The translations under genes and the position numbers were made by a program. The notes beneath the pieces were generated by a model. The model searched no databases, had not been told where the DNA came from, and saw only the letters and a list, made by a program, of their open reading frames with translations. Below, one piece after another: positions 8,854-17,665 of a stretch of 40,334 nucleotides of DNA. Source of the stretch: CAYYYP01 sp964475985 (lineage in GTDB: Bacteria > Bdellovibrionota > UBA1018 > CAYHWW01); the NCBI GenBank assembly GCA_964475985.1, contig CAYYYP010000034.1:1-40334 (forward strand), in the 5' to 3' direction. Within the stretch, counting starts at the first letter, position 1. Each line of letters starts with the position of its first letter.

Positions 8854-10154
8854 TTCACCTGGGTGCTTTCAATGAAAATTTCTGGTCGCTGGGAAGTGGC
8901 GGCCTGAAGCTTCACGTAATCTGAGATTAGGAAATACTGCTGCCTTGCCCATGTGCGTTTAGCACTCTGCCATGTGGTCAGCGCCTGGAGAACTTCGAGG
9001 TTGGTGACTAGACCATTGCGATAATCCTTAAGCTCCGTTTGATAATTTTTTTGGGAGAGCTCGGCCGTCGCAAAAAGTTTTTCTGATTGTTTCTGATTGG
9101 CCTTAAAGCTGTGGAAAAACTGTTTCACCTCTTGTTCCGCAAGCCTTCTGGTTTGCGAAAGCAGGAGTTGATACTGACGGCTCACGGAGACGGCTTGCCG
9201 AATCTGGGATTGCACCGCACCCCCCTGGAAGATCGGCATGGTGAGGGTAAGGCTAAAATCCCAGTGCACATCTTTTTGCACACCGGGCCTTAGAAAATAA
9301 TAGTTTCCCATGAGATCGACTGAAGGGAAGTGAAGCCCCTTGGCCAGCGAGATCCCTTCCTCAAAAGTAGTGACGTTGGTCTGCGCACTTTTAATATCGG
9401 AGCGCTGCTCAAGCTTACTGAGATAACTGGCAAGCGCTTCATCCTTGGGCACAGTTTTAATTTCATTCTCAATCGGTGCTTCGGCATCTGCGCCCGTAAG
9501 AAAAGCTAGAATCTCTTTTGCGATATTCAATTGGCCACGGATGTTTTCCAGCTGAGCCTCGGTAGCCGCAATATTGGCCCGTTGGGTATACACCTCACTC
9601 ATGCGGGAGCGGCCAATGCGCGTAAAGCCTTCTAGTTCTTTTAAACGTTTTTGATTTAATGAAATTTCGTTTCGGTAATTTTCCTCATCGGATTGCAAAG
9701 TGAGGACGTTATAAAAGGCAGTGGCCGTGTCGTAAAAAAGCTGCCGTGCGGCGTCTTGGAGGGCAAATTTCTGAAACGAGGTTTGGCTCCCCCTCTGACT
9801 TAATGCCGCAAAATCCCGCAGGCCTCGGAACAGGGGCTGCACCGCAGTGAGCTTTACGGTGTTTTGGGTGGCCGGAAAAATATTTGCGCCCGTAACATTA
9901 CTGGGCTTCTGTTGCTTAAAGAGCATGGCGGAGCCCGTGAGATTAGGCATAAGGGAACCTAAGGCCTGATTTTCTAACTCATGGGCCTGAAGCAAAAGTT
10001 CATCGGCAATGCCAATTTTTTCGCTGCGTTTGAGCGCTTGTTCGTAACACTCCTCTAGAGCGCGGGGGTGGGGTGAAGCAAGGCCTAGACTGACCAAAAA
10101 TAAACTAAGTAAAGCAGGGGCACTCGCCAGGTAAAGGGAGAAATTTCGCGGCAA
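8850..10154 (-). CDS. TolC-family outer-membrane efflux protein
   Basis: The 434-residue protein has a signal peptide (LLSLFLVSLGLA region) and the duplicated, helix-rich organisation of outer-membrane efflux proteins. Two halves of long alpha-helical, Gln/Ala/Leu-rich hairpins (about 40-200 and 230-420) surround short strand segments such as the one near MGNYYFLRPG. It should form the outer-membrane exit duct for the two RND pumps that follow. The start is TTG at 10154, chosen because a perfect AGGAGG (10163-10168) sits 8 bases upstream. No alternative ATG has such a site. It is first in the operon, so outer-membrane protein synthesis precedes that of the transporters. The family is clear but which TolC subgroup is not. 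Confidence 0.9.
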   Translation of the reverse strand: MPRNFSLYLASAPALLSLFLVSLGLASPHPRALEECYEQALKRSEKIGIADELLLQAHELENQALGSLMPNLTGSAMLFKQQKPSNVTGANIFPATQNTVKLTAVQPLFRGLRDFAALSQRGSQTSFQKFALQDAARQLFYDTATAFYNVLTLQSDEENYRNEISLNQKRLKELEGFTRIGRSRMSEVYTQRANIAATEAQLENIRGQLNIAKEILAFLTGADAEAPIENEIKTVPKDEALASYLSKLEQRSDIKSAQTNVTTFEEGISLAKGLHFPSVDLMGNYYFLRPGVQKDVHWDFSLTLTMPIFQGGAVQSQIRQAVSVSRQYQLLLSQTRRLAEQEVKQFFHSFKANQKQSEKLFATAELSQKNYQTELKDYRNGLVTNLEVLQALTTWQSAKRTWARQQYFLISDYVKLQAATSQRPEIFIESTQVK

Positions 10155-10162
10155 AATACGGG

Positions 10163-10168
10163 CCTCCT
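10163..10168 (-). promoter_or_regulatory. Shine-Dalgarno site that fixes the TTG start of the TolC-like gene
   Basis: The minus strand reads AGGAGG eight bases before TTG (10154). Further upstream the palindrome AGTATACT (10191-10198) offers a -10-like TATACT on this strand at 10191-10196, but no good -35 is seen 17 bases before it. Confidence 0.7.
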
Positions 10169-10290
10169 CGAATCCGGTGAAAACCCGTTAAGTATACTGA
10201 ATGATTTGCATGATATGCTGCGTTACCTTGAAATAATTACGACCCCTTTAAATCAAAGTTGTGATGCAGTGCAAAAAAACATCCGGACTA

Positions 10291-10319
10291 TTTTGCCCAC
10301 TTAGCCCGGGAGCTAAAAT
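10291..10319 (+). promoter_or_regulatory. candidate promoter for the membrane/spermidine-synthase-like gene
   Basis: TTTTGC (10291-10296), 17 bases, TAAAAT (10314-10319), just before the ATG at 10336. The -35 is weak. A start at about 10326 leaves a leader of some 10 bases and only a weak ribosome-binding site (AGG at 10331-10333). Confidence 0.25.
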
Positions 10320-10335
10320 TGCCGAAAACTAGGTT

Positions 10336-12876
10336 ATGAAGTCCTCCGGAAAGTCAGCCCACATATTGATCGCATTTTTCCTAAGCGGAGTGTCAGCCCT
10401 AATTTACGAAATGACCTGGCTTAAACAGATTCAGTTGGTGATGGGCCACTCCATTTATGCCCTCGGTACTACAGTTGCTGCGTATTTGGGCGGCCTTGCG
10501 GTGGGGGCGCTCTGTGCGGGACGCATTACAAATTCATTTCAAGGGCCTAAGCGCGCCTTTAAGAGTTTAAGGTTTTATACCTTAGCCGAGATCTTTATTG
10601 GGGTTTATGGTTTGTTTTTTCCGTTCCTGCTAAAGGCGGGAGTGCTTCCCTACCAGTGGATTTTAAAGGCCTCAGGCGGGCCGCTTGCGTTAGTGATCCC
10701 CCTGCAAATCATTTGGTGTGCAAGCCTGGTTTTCATTCCCACTTTTCTCATGGGAACCACCCTTCCGCTTCTGTCCAACGTTTTAGGACTGCGCCATTTG
10801 CCATTGCTCTATGGAACCAATGCGTTTGGCGGAGCGATTGGCGTTTTACTCACAGGGTTTTTCCTCCTGCCAAATTTCGGCCAGGGCAAATCCCTTTTGG
10901 CAGCGGCTTGTATTAATTTTCTAGCCGTGCTGGTCCTTGCTTTTTACCAATGGGAAGTAGGTGCTACGGAAACCAAGACGCAGTCCGAGGAGACGCCTTT
11001 TGAAAAGCAAACGCCTAGCGTCTGGTCGTTGTCCCGGCGATCTTTTTCGGCGCACACTTTTGCGTTAGCCATGCTTTTTGTTTCTGGCTTCTGTGCCATG
11101 ACGGCGCAAGTGCTTTGGAACCGGATGGCCGCTCTGGTGTATGGCTCTTCGGTCTACATATTTCCTCTCGTAACCTTTTGCATTCTTAGTGGCGTAGCCC
11201 TAGGCGGAATTCTAACGCAAAAATTTTATAAAAATAAAACTGATTTATATCTTGCACCCCTTATCGCTGGTTGCCTTTTTCTCCTAAGCACCTTTGCCTT
11301 GAGTCGCATGCCGCAATTAGTTTTAGAATTGCATTCCCATTTCAGCGCGGTTGGCTTTTGGGCCTGGACGGCTTTTGAAATTTTTACGCTCACTTCAGCG
11401 CTATTGCCTGCCTGCGTTTCCCTTGGAATGCTTTATCCGCTAGTGTTCTTAGAAATTTCAAAATCCCAGTCCCATAATGAGGCCCATACTTCTGCATTAG
11501 TGGGCGTAGGTACCGTGGTTAACCTTCTGGGCGTGATCGTTGGCGTTCTTTTAGGTGCATTCATCCTTTTGCCCAAACTAGGGCTTGATCGCCTCATTGA
11601 ACTCAATTTCATGCTGCTCTTTTTTCTAAGCCTTTTTGGTTTTGCTAAAGTCATTCGAGAAAAAAATAGTTTTGCTTCACTGCAGAGTCTAAAGGCAGTT
11701 GGGTTAGCTTTTAGTGTGGCCTTTTTTCTCTTCATTCCAAGAATTGATTGGTCATTGCTTACGAGCGGATATTTCTACAATCGATTTCCGAAACTCTCAC
11801 AAGAGCAGCTCAGGGATTATGGTTTCTTAGGCGTAGGTGACCTCTCCCTCGTGCGCCCGCAAACTGTTTTGGCCCACCAAGATGACCCCCATGCCACCGT
11901 AAGTATTCATGCCGCGGGCATTAACCAGACGGACATTGCGTTTAAAATTAACGGTAAGGTTGATGGCAATAATTCATCTGATCTTAAAACTACTCGTTTC
12001 GTGTCGTTGCTTCCAGCCCTGGTGCGCACTGATTATACTTCAGCCTTAACGGTGGGGCTGGGCGTGGGCTCGACCGTGAGTGAAACGTTAAGGTTTCCCT
12101 TGCTTAGAGAAACTCACGTGGTTGAGCTTTCGGCGGCCATGATTGAATTTGCAAAAGCCTATTTTCCTGACATCAACGGAAAGGCTTGGCGTAGTCCAAA
12201 GTTCAAAGTGATTCAGCGAGATGGGCGGGATTATCTTCAAAATTCTGGCCGTCAGTATGACCTTATTGTTTCAGAGCCGTCCAACCCTTGGGTAGAAGGT
12301 GTCTCTAGCTTATTTACGACGGAGTACTACGAATCGGTGGCGGCGAGGCTCACGGAGCGTGGAGTTGCTTCCCTCTGGTTCCATACCTACGGTTTAGATT
12401 GTATTGCGGTGCAAAGTGTTTTGGCTTCGGTGGCTGCAGTGTTTCCGTCCGTCAGGGTATTTGCGGTGGATACGGATCTCTATATCCTTGCGGCTAAAAA
12501 TCGCGATGGACTTCGCTTTCAGGCCTTGCCGGAAAATTTAGCGTTCATGCGCGAAGACTTACTGCATATCGGAGCGGGCCTTGATGTGCGGGGTGATGTG
12601 ACGGGAGAGAACTACCGGAAGTTTTTTAAACAAACTCTTGTTATGGGCGACGAGAACTTTCAAAAGATCGTAAGTCACGCAGTGGCTAATACCGATGATA
12701 ATGGACTGCTAGAATTTCGTTCCGGAAAAACATTTTTCCAAAAAATTTCCTGCAAGTATTTTTTACCAAGTGAAACGGCGGAGAGAACGGGTCAGATTGA
12801 CCAATACCTCGCAGAAATGGGATTTGATTTGGCTGCCGAAGCGGCCGGTCGAGGACTTGCCTCGGATAAAAAATAG
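10336..12876 (+). CDS. polytopic membrane protein fused to a spermidine-synthase-like domain
   Basis: The 846-residue protein has two parts. Residues 1 to about 480 are strongly hydrophobic, with about 12 or more transmembrane segments, beginning with the helix ALIYEMTWLKQIQLVMG typical of this fused family. The C-terminal part (about 500-800) is a class I methyltransferase-like fold. It has the glycine-rich nucleotide motif VGLGVGST (573-580), the acidic end of the next strand (HVVELS), QRDGRDYL, and the family signature SEPSNPW (646-652) followed by LFTTEYY. Fused spermidine-synthase-like membrane proteins are widespread, but their reaction is usually unproven. Aminopropyl transfer from decarboxylated S-adenosylmethionine is only the homology-based guess. 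The gene is divergent from the efflux operon and no polyamine gene is adjacent. Confidence 0.82.
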   Translation: MKSSGKSAHILIAFFLSGVSALIYEMTWLKQIQLVMGHSIYALGTTVAAYLGGLAVGALCAGRITNSFQGPKRAFKSLRFYTLAEIFIGVYGLFFPFLLKAGVLPYQWILKASGGPLALVIPLQIIWCASLVFIPTFLMGTTLPLLSNVLGLRHLPLLYGTNAFGGAIGVLLTGFFLLPNFGQGKSLLAAACINFLAVLVLAFYQWEVGATETKTQSEETPFEKQTPSVWSLSRRSFSAHTFALAMLFVSGFCAMTAQVLWNRMAALVYGSSVYIFPLVTFCILSGVALGGILTQKFYKNKTDLYLAPLIAGCLFLLSTFALSRMPQLVLELHSHFSAVGFWAWTAFEIFTLTSALLPACVSLGMLYPLVFLEISKSQSHNEAHTSALVGVGTVVNLLGVIVGVLLGAFILLPKLGLDRLIELNFMLLFFLSLFGFAKVIREKNSFASLQSLKAVGLAFSVAFFLFIPRIDWSLLTSGYFYNRFPKLSQEQLRDYGFLGVGDLSLVRPQTVLAHQDDPHATVSIHAAGINQTDIAFKINGKVDGNNSSDLKTTRFVSLLPALVRTDYTSALTVGLGVGSTVSETLRFPLLRETHVVELSAAMIEFAKAYFPDINGKAWRSPKFKVIQRDGRDYLQNSGRQYDLIVSEPSNPWVEGVSSLFTTEYYESVAARLTERGVASLWFHTYGLDCIAVQSVLASVAAVFPSVRVFAVDTDLYILAAKNRDGLRFQALPENLAFMREDLLHIGAGLDVRGDVTGENYRKFFKQTLVMGDENFQKIVSHAVANTDDNGLLEFRSGKTFFQKISCKYFLPSETAERTGQIDQYLAEMGFDLAAEAAGRGLASDKK

Positions 12877-12882
12877 GCGAGA

Positions 12883-12902
12883 ATTGCGTATTAATTCGCA
12901 AT
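12883..12902. terminator. hairpin between convergent genes
   Basis: ATTGCG (12883-12888) and CGCAAT (12897-12902) form a six-base-pair stem around an 8-base loop, just after the stop at 12876. There is no T tract, so it would be a weak terminator at best. Confidence 0.3.
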
Positions 12903-12962
12903 ATATTTCATGTCGTTTTGGTTAAAATATTCTTAGGTAATTAGCCAAATGCAAATGACGAT

Positions 12963-14147
12963 TTATCTGCGTCTTTCACCTAGCGCGCCTGGGCAATCCT
13001 CAAAAAGCACACCCACTATTTTTAGGACCAAGCTTCCTCGGTTGGCGTTGGAAACGCTGGCTGCAAGCGCAGCGAGGGTATAGGTGCTCACGGAGTGAGG
13101 CACATTTAAAAAAGTACCGTTGGCAAACCTGCTCAATAACGTGAGGCTCTCTGGTCTTCTAAAAGCAATAAGCCCCGCAATCATGGCATAAGCTTTGGTA
13201 AGGTGTTCATCCGTTGGAAATGCAAAAAGCCTGCGAAATTCGTCTTCGTACGCCGGTAACAAAAGCAGGTAAGCCTCACGTATGCGTTTTTTCAGTAACG
13301 CCGACTCCTTTGGTTCCGCTAAAATCGTATTGAGCGCTCGGACCACGGTTTCAAGATCAGGGGACGGAGCGTTTCTCTGATTAAAAAGAGAAGGGGCAAG
13401 AATCCTTACTAACGACCTAGCACTAGCAATTCTCAGGGAAAGCATTTCGGGATCTTGCTGGGCAAGAATTTCAAGGCGGGGATCATCTTCTACGAGGCCA
13501 GTTCCGCCAAGGGCATAGGCCGCGGCTTTTCTAACGGAGGATTTTTCTAAAGGGTTTCGTAATGCAAATCTTGCATCCTGCCTTAGATTGCTTTCTTCCT
13601 GTTGGGTGGTTCCCAAAAATGAGCTATCTGCCAGGGCGTAGAACGCACATTCGCGCACTCGGAATTGTTTGTGGCTTAGCATTTCAAAAAGTTTAGGTTT
13701 GAGGTCCTGAAGAGTCCTAGAGAATTCTACGCGGATGCTTTCATCCACTAAGACCGAGCCGCGGATGGCCCGCTGCATGACCTGCACAACATCGGGGAAA
13801 ACATCCAGTAACCCCGTTAACGCCCGATCGGGTTGGGCTAAGATTTTTAATTGTATAATTTGTGGCAAATTCAAAGCAATAATAGCTTGGCCCGAGCGAT
13901 TTCTTGCGGGCAATCCTGCGCTTGCATCCGTCGGCGCAACGCTTGAATAAGTTCTTTCCGAGGCGGCGAGGACATAAGTGTGTGCCCTTAACCTCTCCCC
14001 AAGTGGATGTTGATCAGCGTCCGGTGCCTCGGCAGCAGCCACTCGAAAATATTCCTCGGTAAGAGCACGTTCGAGGTAATCGGTGGGTATGGCAAAAGCC
14101 AAATGAGAGAAACTTAGCAAAATGATGGGCAAAACTAACGTTTTCAT
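12963..14147 (-). CDS. exported alpha-helical (HEAT-like) repeat protein
   Basis: The 394-residue protein begins with a clear signal peptide (MKTLVLPIILLSFSHLAFA), so it is exported. The mature part is all-helical with repeated two-helix units of HEAT type. Examples are KQFRVRECAFYALADSSF, KSSVRKAAAYALGG and MLSLRIASARSLVRILA (about 165-260), each with the Arg-x-x-Ala-x-x-Ala-Leu spacing of HEAT helices. Such solenoids bind proteins, so a scaffold or envelope-assembly role is possible, but no function can be named. A TTG four codons upstream would also be in frame. ATG at 14147 is preferred because it opens the signal peptide. It lies 83 bases downstream of the CDF gene on the same strand. 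The larger HEAT protein at 29258-32575 shares the repeat type. Confidence 0.65.
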   Translation of the reverse strand: MKTLVLPIILLSFSHLAFAIPTDYLERALTEEYFRVAAAEAPDADQHPLGERLRAHTYVLAASERTYSSVAPTDASAGLPARNRSGQAIIALNLPQIIQLKILAQPDRALTGLLDVFPDVVQVMQRAIRGSVLVDESIRVEFSRTLQDLKPKLFEMLSHKQFRVRECAFYALADSSFLGTTQQEESNLRQDARFALRNPLEKSSVRKAAAYALGGTGLVEDDPRLEILAQQDPEMLSLRIASARSLVRILAPSLFNQRNAPSPDLETVVRALNTILAEPKESALLKKRIREAYLLLLPAYEDEFRRLFAFPTDEHLTKAYAMIAGLIAFRRPESLTLLSRFANGTFLNVPHSVSTYTLAALAASVSNANRGSLVLKIVGVLFEDCPGALGERRR

Positions 14148-14229
14148 GGTGGCACTCAACTAACATCGTTTAGTTTGCCCTTCAATGAAAGCTTTGGCGT
14201 CTAGGGTAAATTTAGACTACAAATTTACT

Positions 14230-15279
14230 CTAACCACACGACGAACAATCTTCTTCCTTAAGCGCCGCTTCGAATTCAATTTGAATCGTTGAATGTTTAA
14301 TGTGAAACCGATCCCTGAGATGGTTTTTCACGGATTTTAGGAAGGACTGATAATGGTCCTGGGGTAGGGCCTTTTTGAGAACCAAGTGGGTAGTCAGGAG
14401 AGCACCCTCACTTGGGGTCAGGTGCCAGATGTGGAGATCATGGACTTCTTTAATATCCGGAAAGGCTTTAAGGTCGCTTAGGACAGCCGATAAAGAGATG
14501 TTTTTTGGGGTGGATTCCATCAAAATCCCGACGGATTCTTTAAGCAGCCCCCAGCTGCTGGTCACCGTGAGGGCTAAAATCACTAAGGATGCGATGCTAT
14601 CGATGACCCAGAGCCCGGTAAAGTACATGGCTACGCCAGCAATGAGGGCGATGACACTACCTAGGATGTCCATCATGAGGTGGAGGTAAGCTGCCCTAAG
14701 GTTGATGTTACCAGGGGTATGGTGGTGATTGGTGGTTTCAGAATGGTGATCATGGTCATGATTTTCATGATCGTGAGGGTTCCCGTGGGAGTGGTGAGCA
14801 TGGGGCCTTAGGCCTAAGACGCTGAGAACATTTGCGAACAATCCAAGTCCCGCGATGGCTGTCATGGGTAGGGTTGCAACCACGCTTGGCTCCCTTAATC
14901 TTACGAGTGCTTCAAAAACTAAGCCTATGGCCAAAACCCAAAGAATGACCGTGTTAATGAGCGCCGCAAGAACTTCGGCCCTGGCATAACCATAGGTTTT
15001 AGAAGCATCCTTTGCTTTAGCGGCTAATTTAAGGGCAAAAAAGCTCAGCCCTAGCGCAAAAACATCGGAAAACATGTGGGCGGCATCGGACAAAAGCGCA
15101 AGGCTTTGGGTCGCAAAACCACCAATCAATTCGACCCCAAAAAAAATGAGATTCAGCACAAACGCGAAACCTAGGGCCCGGGACTGGGCACTTCGCAGAT
15201 CCAAATTAGGAATTTCCTGGGATTGGGAATGATGATTCACTTTAAAATCATTAGGCCTAGGAAATTTACCGTCAATCAA
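14230..15279 (-). CDS. cation diffusion facilitator (CDF) metal exporter, ZitB/CzcD type
   Basis: This 349-residue inner-membrane antiporter exports divalent metals, most likely zinc, in exchange for protons. It has six predicted helices. The transport site is D65/H68/D72 in SDAAHMFSD (helix 2) and H200/D204 in HLMMDILG (helix 5). Between helices 4 and 5 is a cytoplasmic His-rich loop (about 159-187, with many His-x-His units), typical of zinc-handling members. The C-terminal cytoplasmic domain contains VHDLHIWHLTPSEG, and the protein ends CSSCG, a possible extra thiol metal site. The first possible start is TTG, 14 bases after the infA stop, without a strong ribosome-binding site. A GTG at codon 14 (15240) is an alternative. 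Position after infA suggests read-through transcription. Confidence 0.9.
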   Translation of the reverse strand: MIDGKFPRPNDFKVNHHSQSQEIPNLDLRSAQSRALGFAFVLNLIFFGVELIGGFATQSLALLSDAAHMFSDVFALGLSFFALKLAAKAKDASKTYGYARAEVLAALINTVILWVLAIGLVFEALVRLREPSVVATLPMTAIAGLGLFANVLSVLGLRPHAHHSHGNPHDHENHDHDHHSETTNHHHTPGNINLRAAYLHLMMDILGSVIALIAGVAMYFTGLWVIDSIASLVILALTVTSSWGLLKESVGILMESTPKNISLSAVLSDLKAFPDIKEVHDLHIWHLTPSEGALLTTHLVLKKALPQDHYQSFLKSVKNHLRDRFHIKHSTIQIEFEAALKEEDCSSCG

Positions 15280-15293
15280 AGGATGAAATAAAT

Positions 15294-15596
15294 CTATCCG
15301 ATGGTGGGAGGAGTGCCGGAACCTGAACCGGAGGAAGAAACGGGGCCAATGGTGCCACCACCACCTGCTGAATAACCTGCCTTATGGCGGTGAATGATGA
15401 GTCCGTGGGTAGGATCGTAGGGAGAAACGCCTACAGTAACCCGATCGCCCACGATGACTCGGATATTGTATTTACGCATCTTGCCAGAGATTTTTGCGTT
15501 AATGATGTGAGCGTTCTCAAGCTTGACGGTGTAATTGCCGCCCGCCAAGGCATCAATAACCACTCCTTCAATTTGTGCAAGATCGTCTTTGGCCAT
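15294..15596 (-). CDS. infA: translation initiation factor IF-1 with an unusual C-terminal tail
   Basis: Residues 1-72 are the OB fold of IF-1, which binds the A site of the 30S subunit during initiation. The family core ISGKMRKYNIRVIVGDRV and SPYDPTHGLIIHRH are intact. IF-1 normally ends at about 72 residues. Here 28 more follow, a low-complexity segment rich in Gly, Ser, Pro and Thr. The tail is in frame with no disruption and ends at a TAG. GAGGAG (15608-15613) lies 11 bases upstream of the ATG. The following CDF gene starts 14 bases after the stop. Confidence 0.93.
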   Translation of the reverse strand: MAKDDLAQIEGVVIDALAGGNYTVKLENAHIINAKISGKMRKYNIRVIVGDRVTVGVSPYDPTHGLIIHRHKAGYSAGGGGTIGPVSSSGSGSGTPPTIG

Positions 15597-15755
15597 GTAA
15601 ATCGTGTCTCCTCAGGAATAAGAGATCACCTATCACTTGAAATGCGCGAATGCCAAGGTGAATTGTGGAGGGGAGCGCGTGGGAGTGAATGGTAAACCCT
15701 TGGCTCAACTCTCTCATCCCTTGCTCCGAAAATCTCCTCAGGTTAAGCACGGGAC

Positions 15756-16331
15756 ATGGACGGCGCATCGCATAAAATAAATTCTATTTGGGCACCCTTT
15801 CAGGTCATTGAATGTTCTTCGACGGGCGAAAAGCCTGCGCCGTTACCTAAGCCGCGGGCCGTTCACACTCGGGAGGGGATGGGAGATCGCATGCGTTCGG
15901 CGGCGTTTGCGGAGCGGCAGGCGGTATTAGCTTTCTCTTGGGCAGCTGAAAATTTTGTAGATGCGCCAAAGGAACTTCGAGATGACTGGAGAAACCTGGC
16001 AAAAGATGAAGCTCGGCATTGTGAACTGATTTTAAATCGGATGATGGAGCTTGGTATTCCCGTCGATGAGCGTCCGGTGAACAATCGTCTCCTTTTATCA
16101 CTGACTTCTTGCGAGACGGCTGAGAAGTTTACGCACTTCATTGCTAACTCTGAAGAAAGGGGCCGGCAGGCAGGAATTCTTTTTGCGAATGCGGTGCAAG
16201 AGTATGATCCGGTCACGGCAGAAATTTTTAGAAAAATCTGTGATGAGGAAGTGGATCATATTTCATTGGCGCTAAAATTTTTTCCGCGGGCGCCAGTTTC
16301 AGACTCGCCGTTCGGTCGGCTGGCTCCATGA
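15756..16331 (+). CDS. ferritin-like (DUF455-type) di-iron protein
   Basis: The 191-residue helical protein carries two ExxH motifs of a ferritin-like four-helix bundle: E85-A-R-H88 and E165-V-D-H168. E53 (FAERQAV) and E134 (SEERGRQ) supply the helix-1 and helix-3 carboxylates, so the full set of di-iron ligands is present. The pattern matches the DUF455 family, which is usually longer (about 250 or more residues), so this is a short member. The reaction is unknown. Ferritin-like enzymes use dioxygen for oxidation, and some act on tRNA or small molecules. It overlaps the glycosyltransferase start by ATGA and the two are probably cotranslated. The gene is divergent from infA. Confidence 0.72.
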   Translation: MDGASHKINSIWAPFQVIECSSTGEKPAPLPKPRAVHTREGMGDRMRSAAFAERQAVLAFSWAAENFVDAPKELRDDWRNLAKDEARHCELILNRMMELGIPVDERPVNNRLLLSLTSCETAEKFTHFIANSEERGRQAGILFANAVQEYDPVTAEIFRKICDEEVDHISLALKFFPRAPVSDSPFGRLAP

Positions 16332-17596
16332 AAAAAAGCCGAGTTCTCTTTATTGGGACCGTGTGGCCTGAGCCTGAGTCCTCGGCAGCGGGCCTTCGGA
16401 CTCTAAGCCTTTTAAATGCTTTCGCACGGGAAGGATGGGAGATTCATTTTGTTTCACCATCGGTGGAGAACCAGTTTTCTGAGAGGCTTAAAAGCCTAGG
16501 CGTTGGAATTTTTCCCGTGGGTGCAAACGACTCAAAATTTGATGCCTATGTTTCTGAGTTAAAGCCTGATGTGGTGTTATTTGATCGTTTTATTATGGAA
16601 GAACAGTTTAGCTGGCGGGTGAGGGGGGCTAGCTCAGATACACTTTTGGTTCTAGATACCAGTGACTTGCATTTTTTACGGCGGGCTCGGCAGAAGGCTT
16701 TAGCTGGCGGCGAAGCCTTGGAAAAAATTTTTAACGCGGAACTGGATTTTTTATCGCCGGGCGGCCCTGGGCATGAGGACGCCCTTAGGGAAGTGGGATC
16801 GATTTATCGCAGTGATTTAACGCTCGTGATTTCTAGTTTTGAACTGAAGCTTTTAACGGAAAACTTTGGCGTTCCACCGGCGCTTTTGCTCCATTTGCCA
16901 TTTTTTATGAAGCAGGAAGATCCTTCATCACTGCCAAGTTTTCAGGAACGAAATCATTTTATTTCCATCGGAAATTTTCGGCATGCACCAAATGCGGACG
17001 GCATTCAGTGGCTAAAAAATAAAATTTGGCCAAAAATTTCCGCTCGGCTCCCCGGAGTTGAAGCGCATATTTATGGTGCCTATCCCTCCCGCGAAATGAT
17101 GGCCCTTCATGATCCGTCACTATTGTTTTTTGTGAAAGGCCATGCCGAAAGCTCCCTTCAGACTTTAAAAAAATACCGAGTAAACCTGGCGGCACTGAGG
17201 TTTGGGGCGGGGATAAAGGGTAAAATTGCAGAAGCGTGGTGTACCGGTACACCGACGGTGACTACACCCATTGGTGCTGAAGGTATGGTGGGGAGCTCAA
17301 AGGTTTTTGCGGGTGAGGTGGCGAGCACCGAAGAGGATTTTTCGCGTTCGTGCGCTGATTTGTATTTAGATCAAACTCGTTGGGCCTCGGTCCAGAATGC
17401 GGGATTTAATTCGGTGCGTGAATTGCTGGATGAAAAGAAGAATGCGGAACTTTTTTTAGATACGGTAAATTTGCATCTGAAAAATCGCACGGAACTAAGA
17501 CGGAAAAACTTCGTGGGCCAAATGCTGCAACACCATGGCCATCAAAGTACAAAGTATTTTTCGAAATGGATCGAGGAGAAGAATCGGATTCGATGA
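16328..17596 (+). CDS. glycosyltransferase, GT-B fold (group 1/GT4-like)
   Basis: The 422-residue cytoplasmic enzyme probably transfers a sugar from a nucleotide sugar to an envelope polysaccharide, lipid or protein. The N-terminal Rossmann half has a Gly-rich acceptor region (SSAAGLRTLSLLNAFAREGW) at about residues 17-36. The C-terminal donor half has FISIGNFRHAPNADGIQWL and the loop EAWCTGTPTVTTPIGAEG starting at residue 302, whose Glu-Ala-x-x-x-Gly-x-Pro pattern is diagnostic of GT4-type enzymes. It overlaps the ferritin-like gene by four bases. Acceptor and sugar cannot be read from the sequence. Confidence 0.82.
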   Translation: MKKSRVLFIGTVWPEPESSAAGLRTLSLLNAFAREGWEIHFVSPSVENQFSERLKSLGVGIFPVGANDSKFDAYVSELKPDVVLFDRFIMEEQFSWRVRGASSDTLLVLDTSDLHFLRRARQKALAGGEALEKIFNAELDFLSPGGPGHEDALREVGSIYRSDLTLVISSFELKLLTENFGVPPALLLHLPFFMKQEDPSSLPSFQERNHFISIGNFRHAPNADGIQWLKNKIWPKISARLPGVEAHIYGAYPSREMMALHDPSLLFFVKGHAESSLQTLKKYRVNLAALRFGAGIKGKIAEAWCTGTPTVTTPIGAEGMVGSSKVFAGEVASTEEDFSRSCADLYLDQTRWASVQNAGFNSVRELLDEKKNAELFLDTVNLHLKNRTELRRKNFVGQMLQHHGHQSTKYFSKWIEEKNRIR

Positions 17597-17603
17597 GGAA
17601 AAG

Positions 17604-17635
17604 TTGAAATGTCGTTTAAGGCATTATAATGCCTT
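17604..17635 (+). promoter_or_regulatory. candidate promoter with an 18-base palindrome over its -10 box
   Basis: TTGAAA (17604-17609) is 15 bases from a consensus TATAAT (17625-17630). The -10 lies inside the perfect palindrome AAGGCATTATAATGCCTT (17618-17635), which could be an operator, or a hairpin ending the glycosyltransferase message. GGAGG (17657-17661) and the ATG at 17666 follow. Confidence 0.4.
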
Positions 17636-17665
17636 CCAAATTCTTAGGTACTCGCTGGAGGGCTG

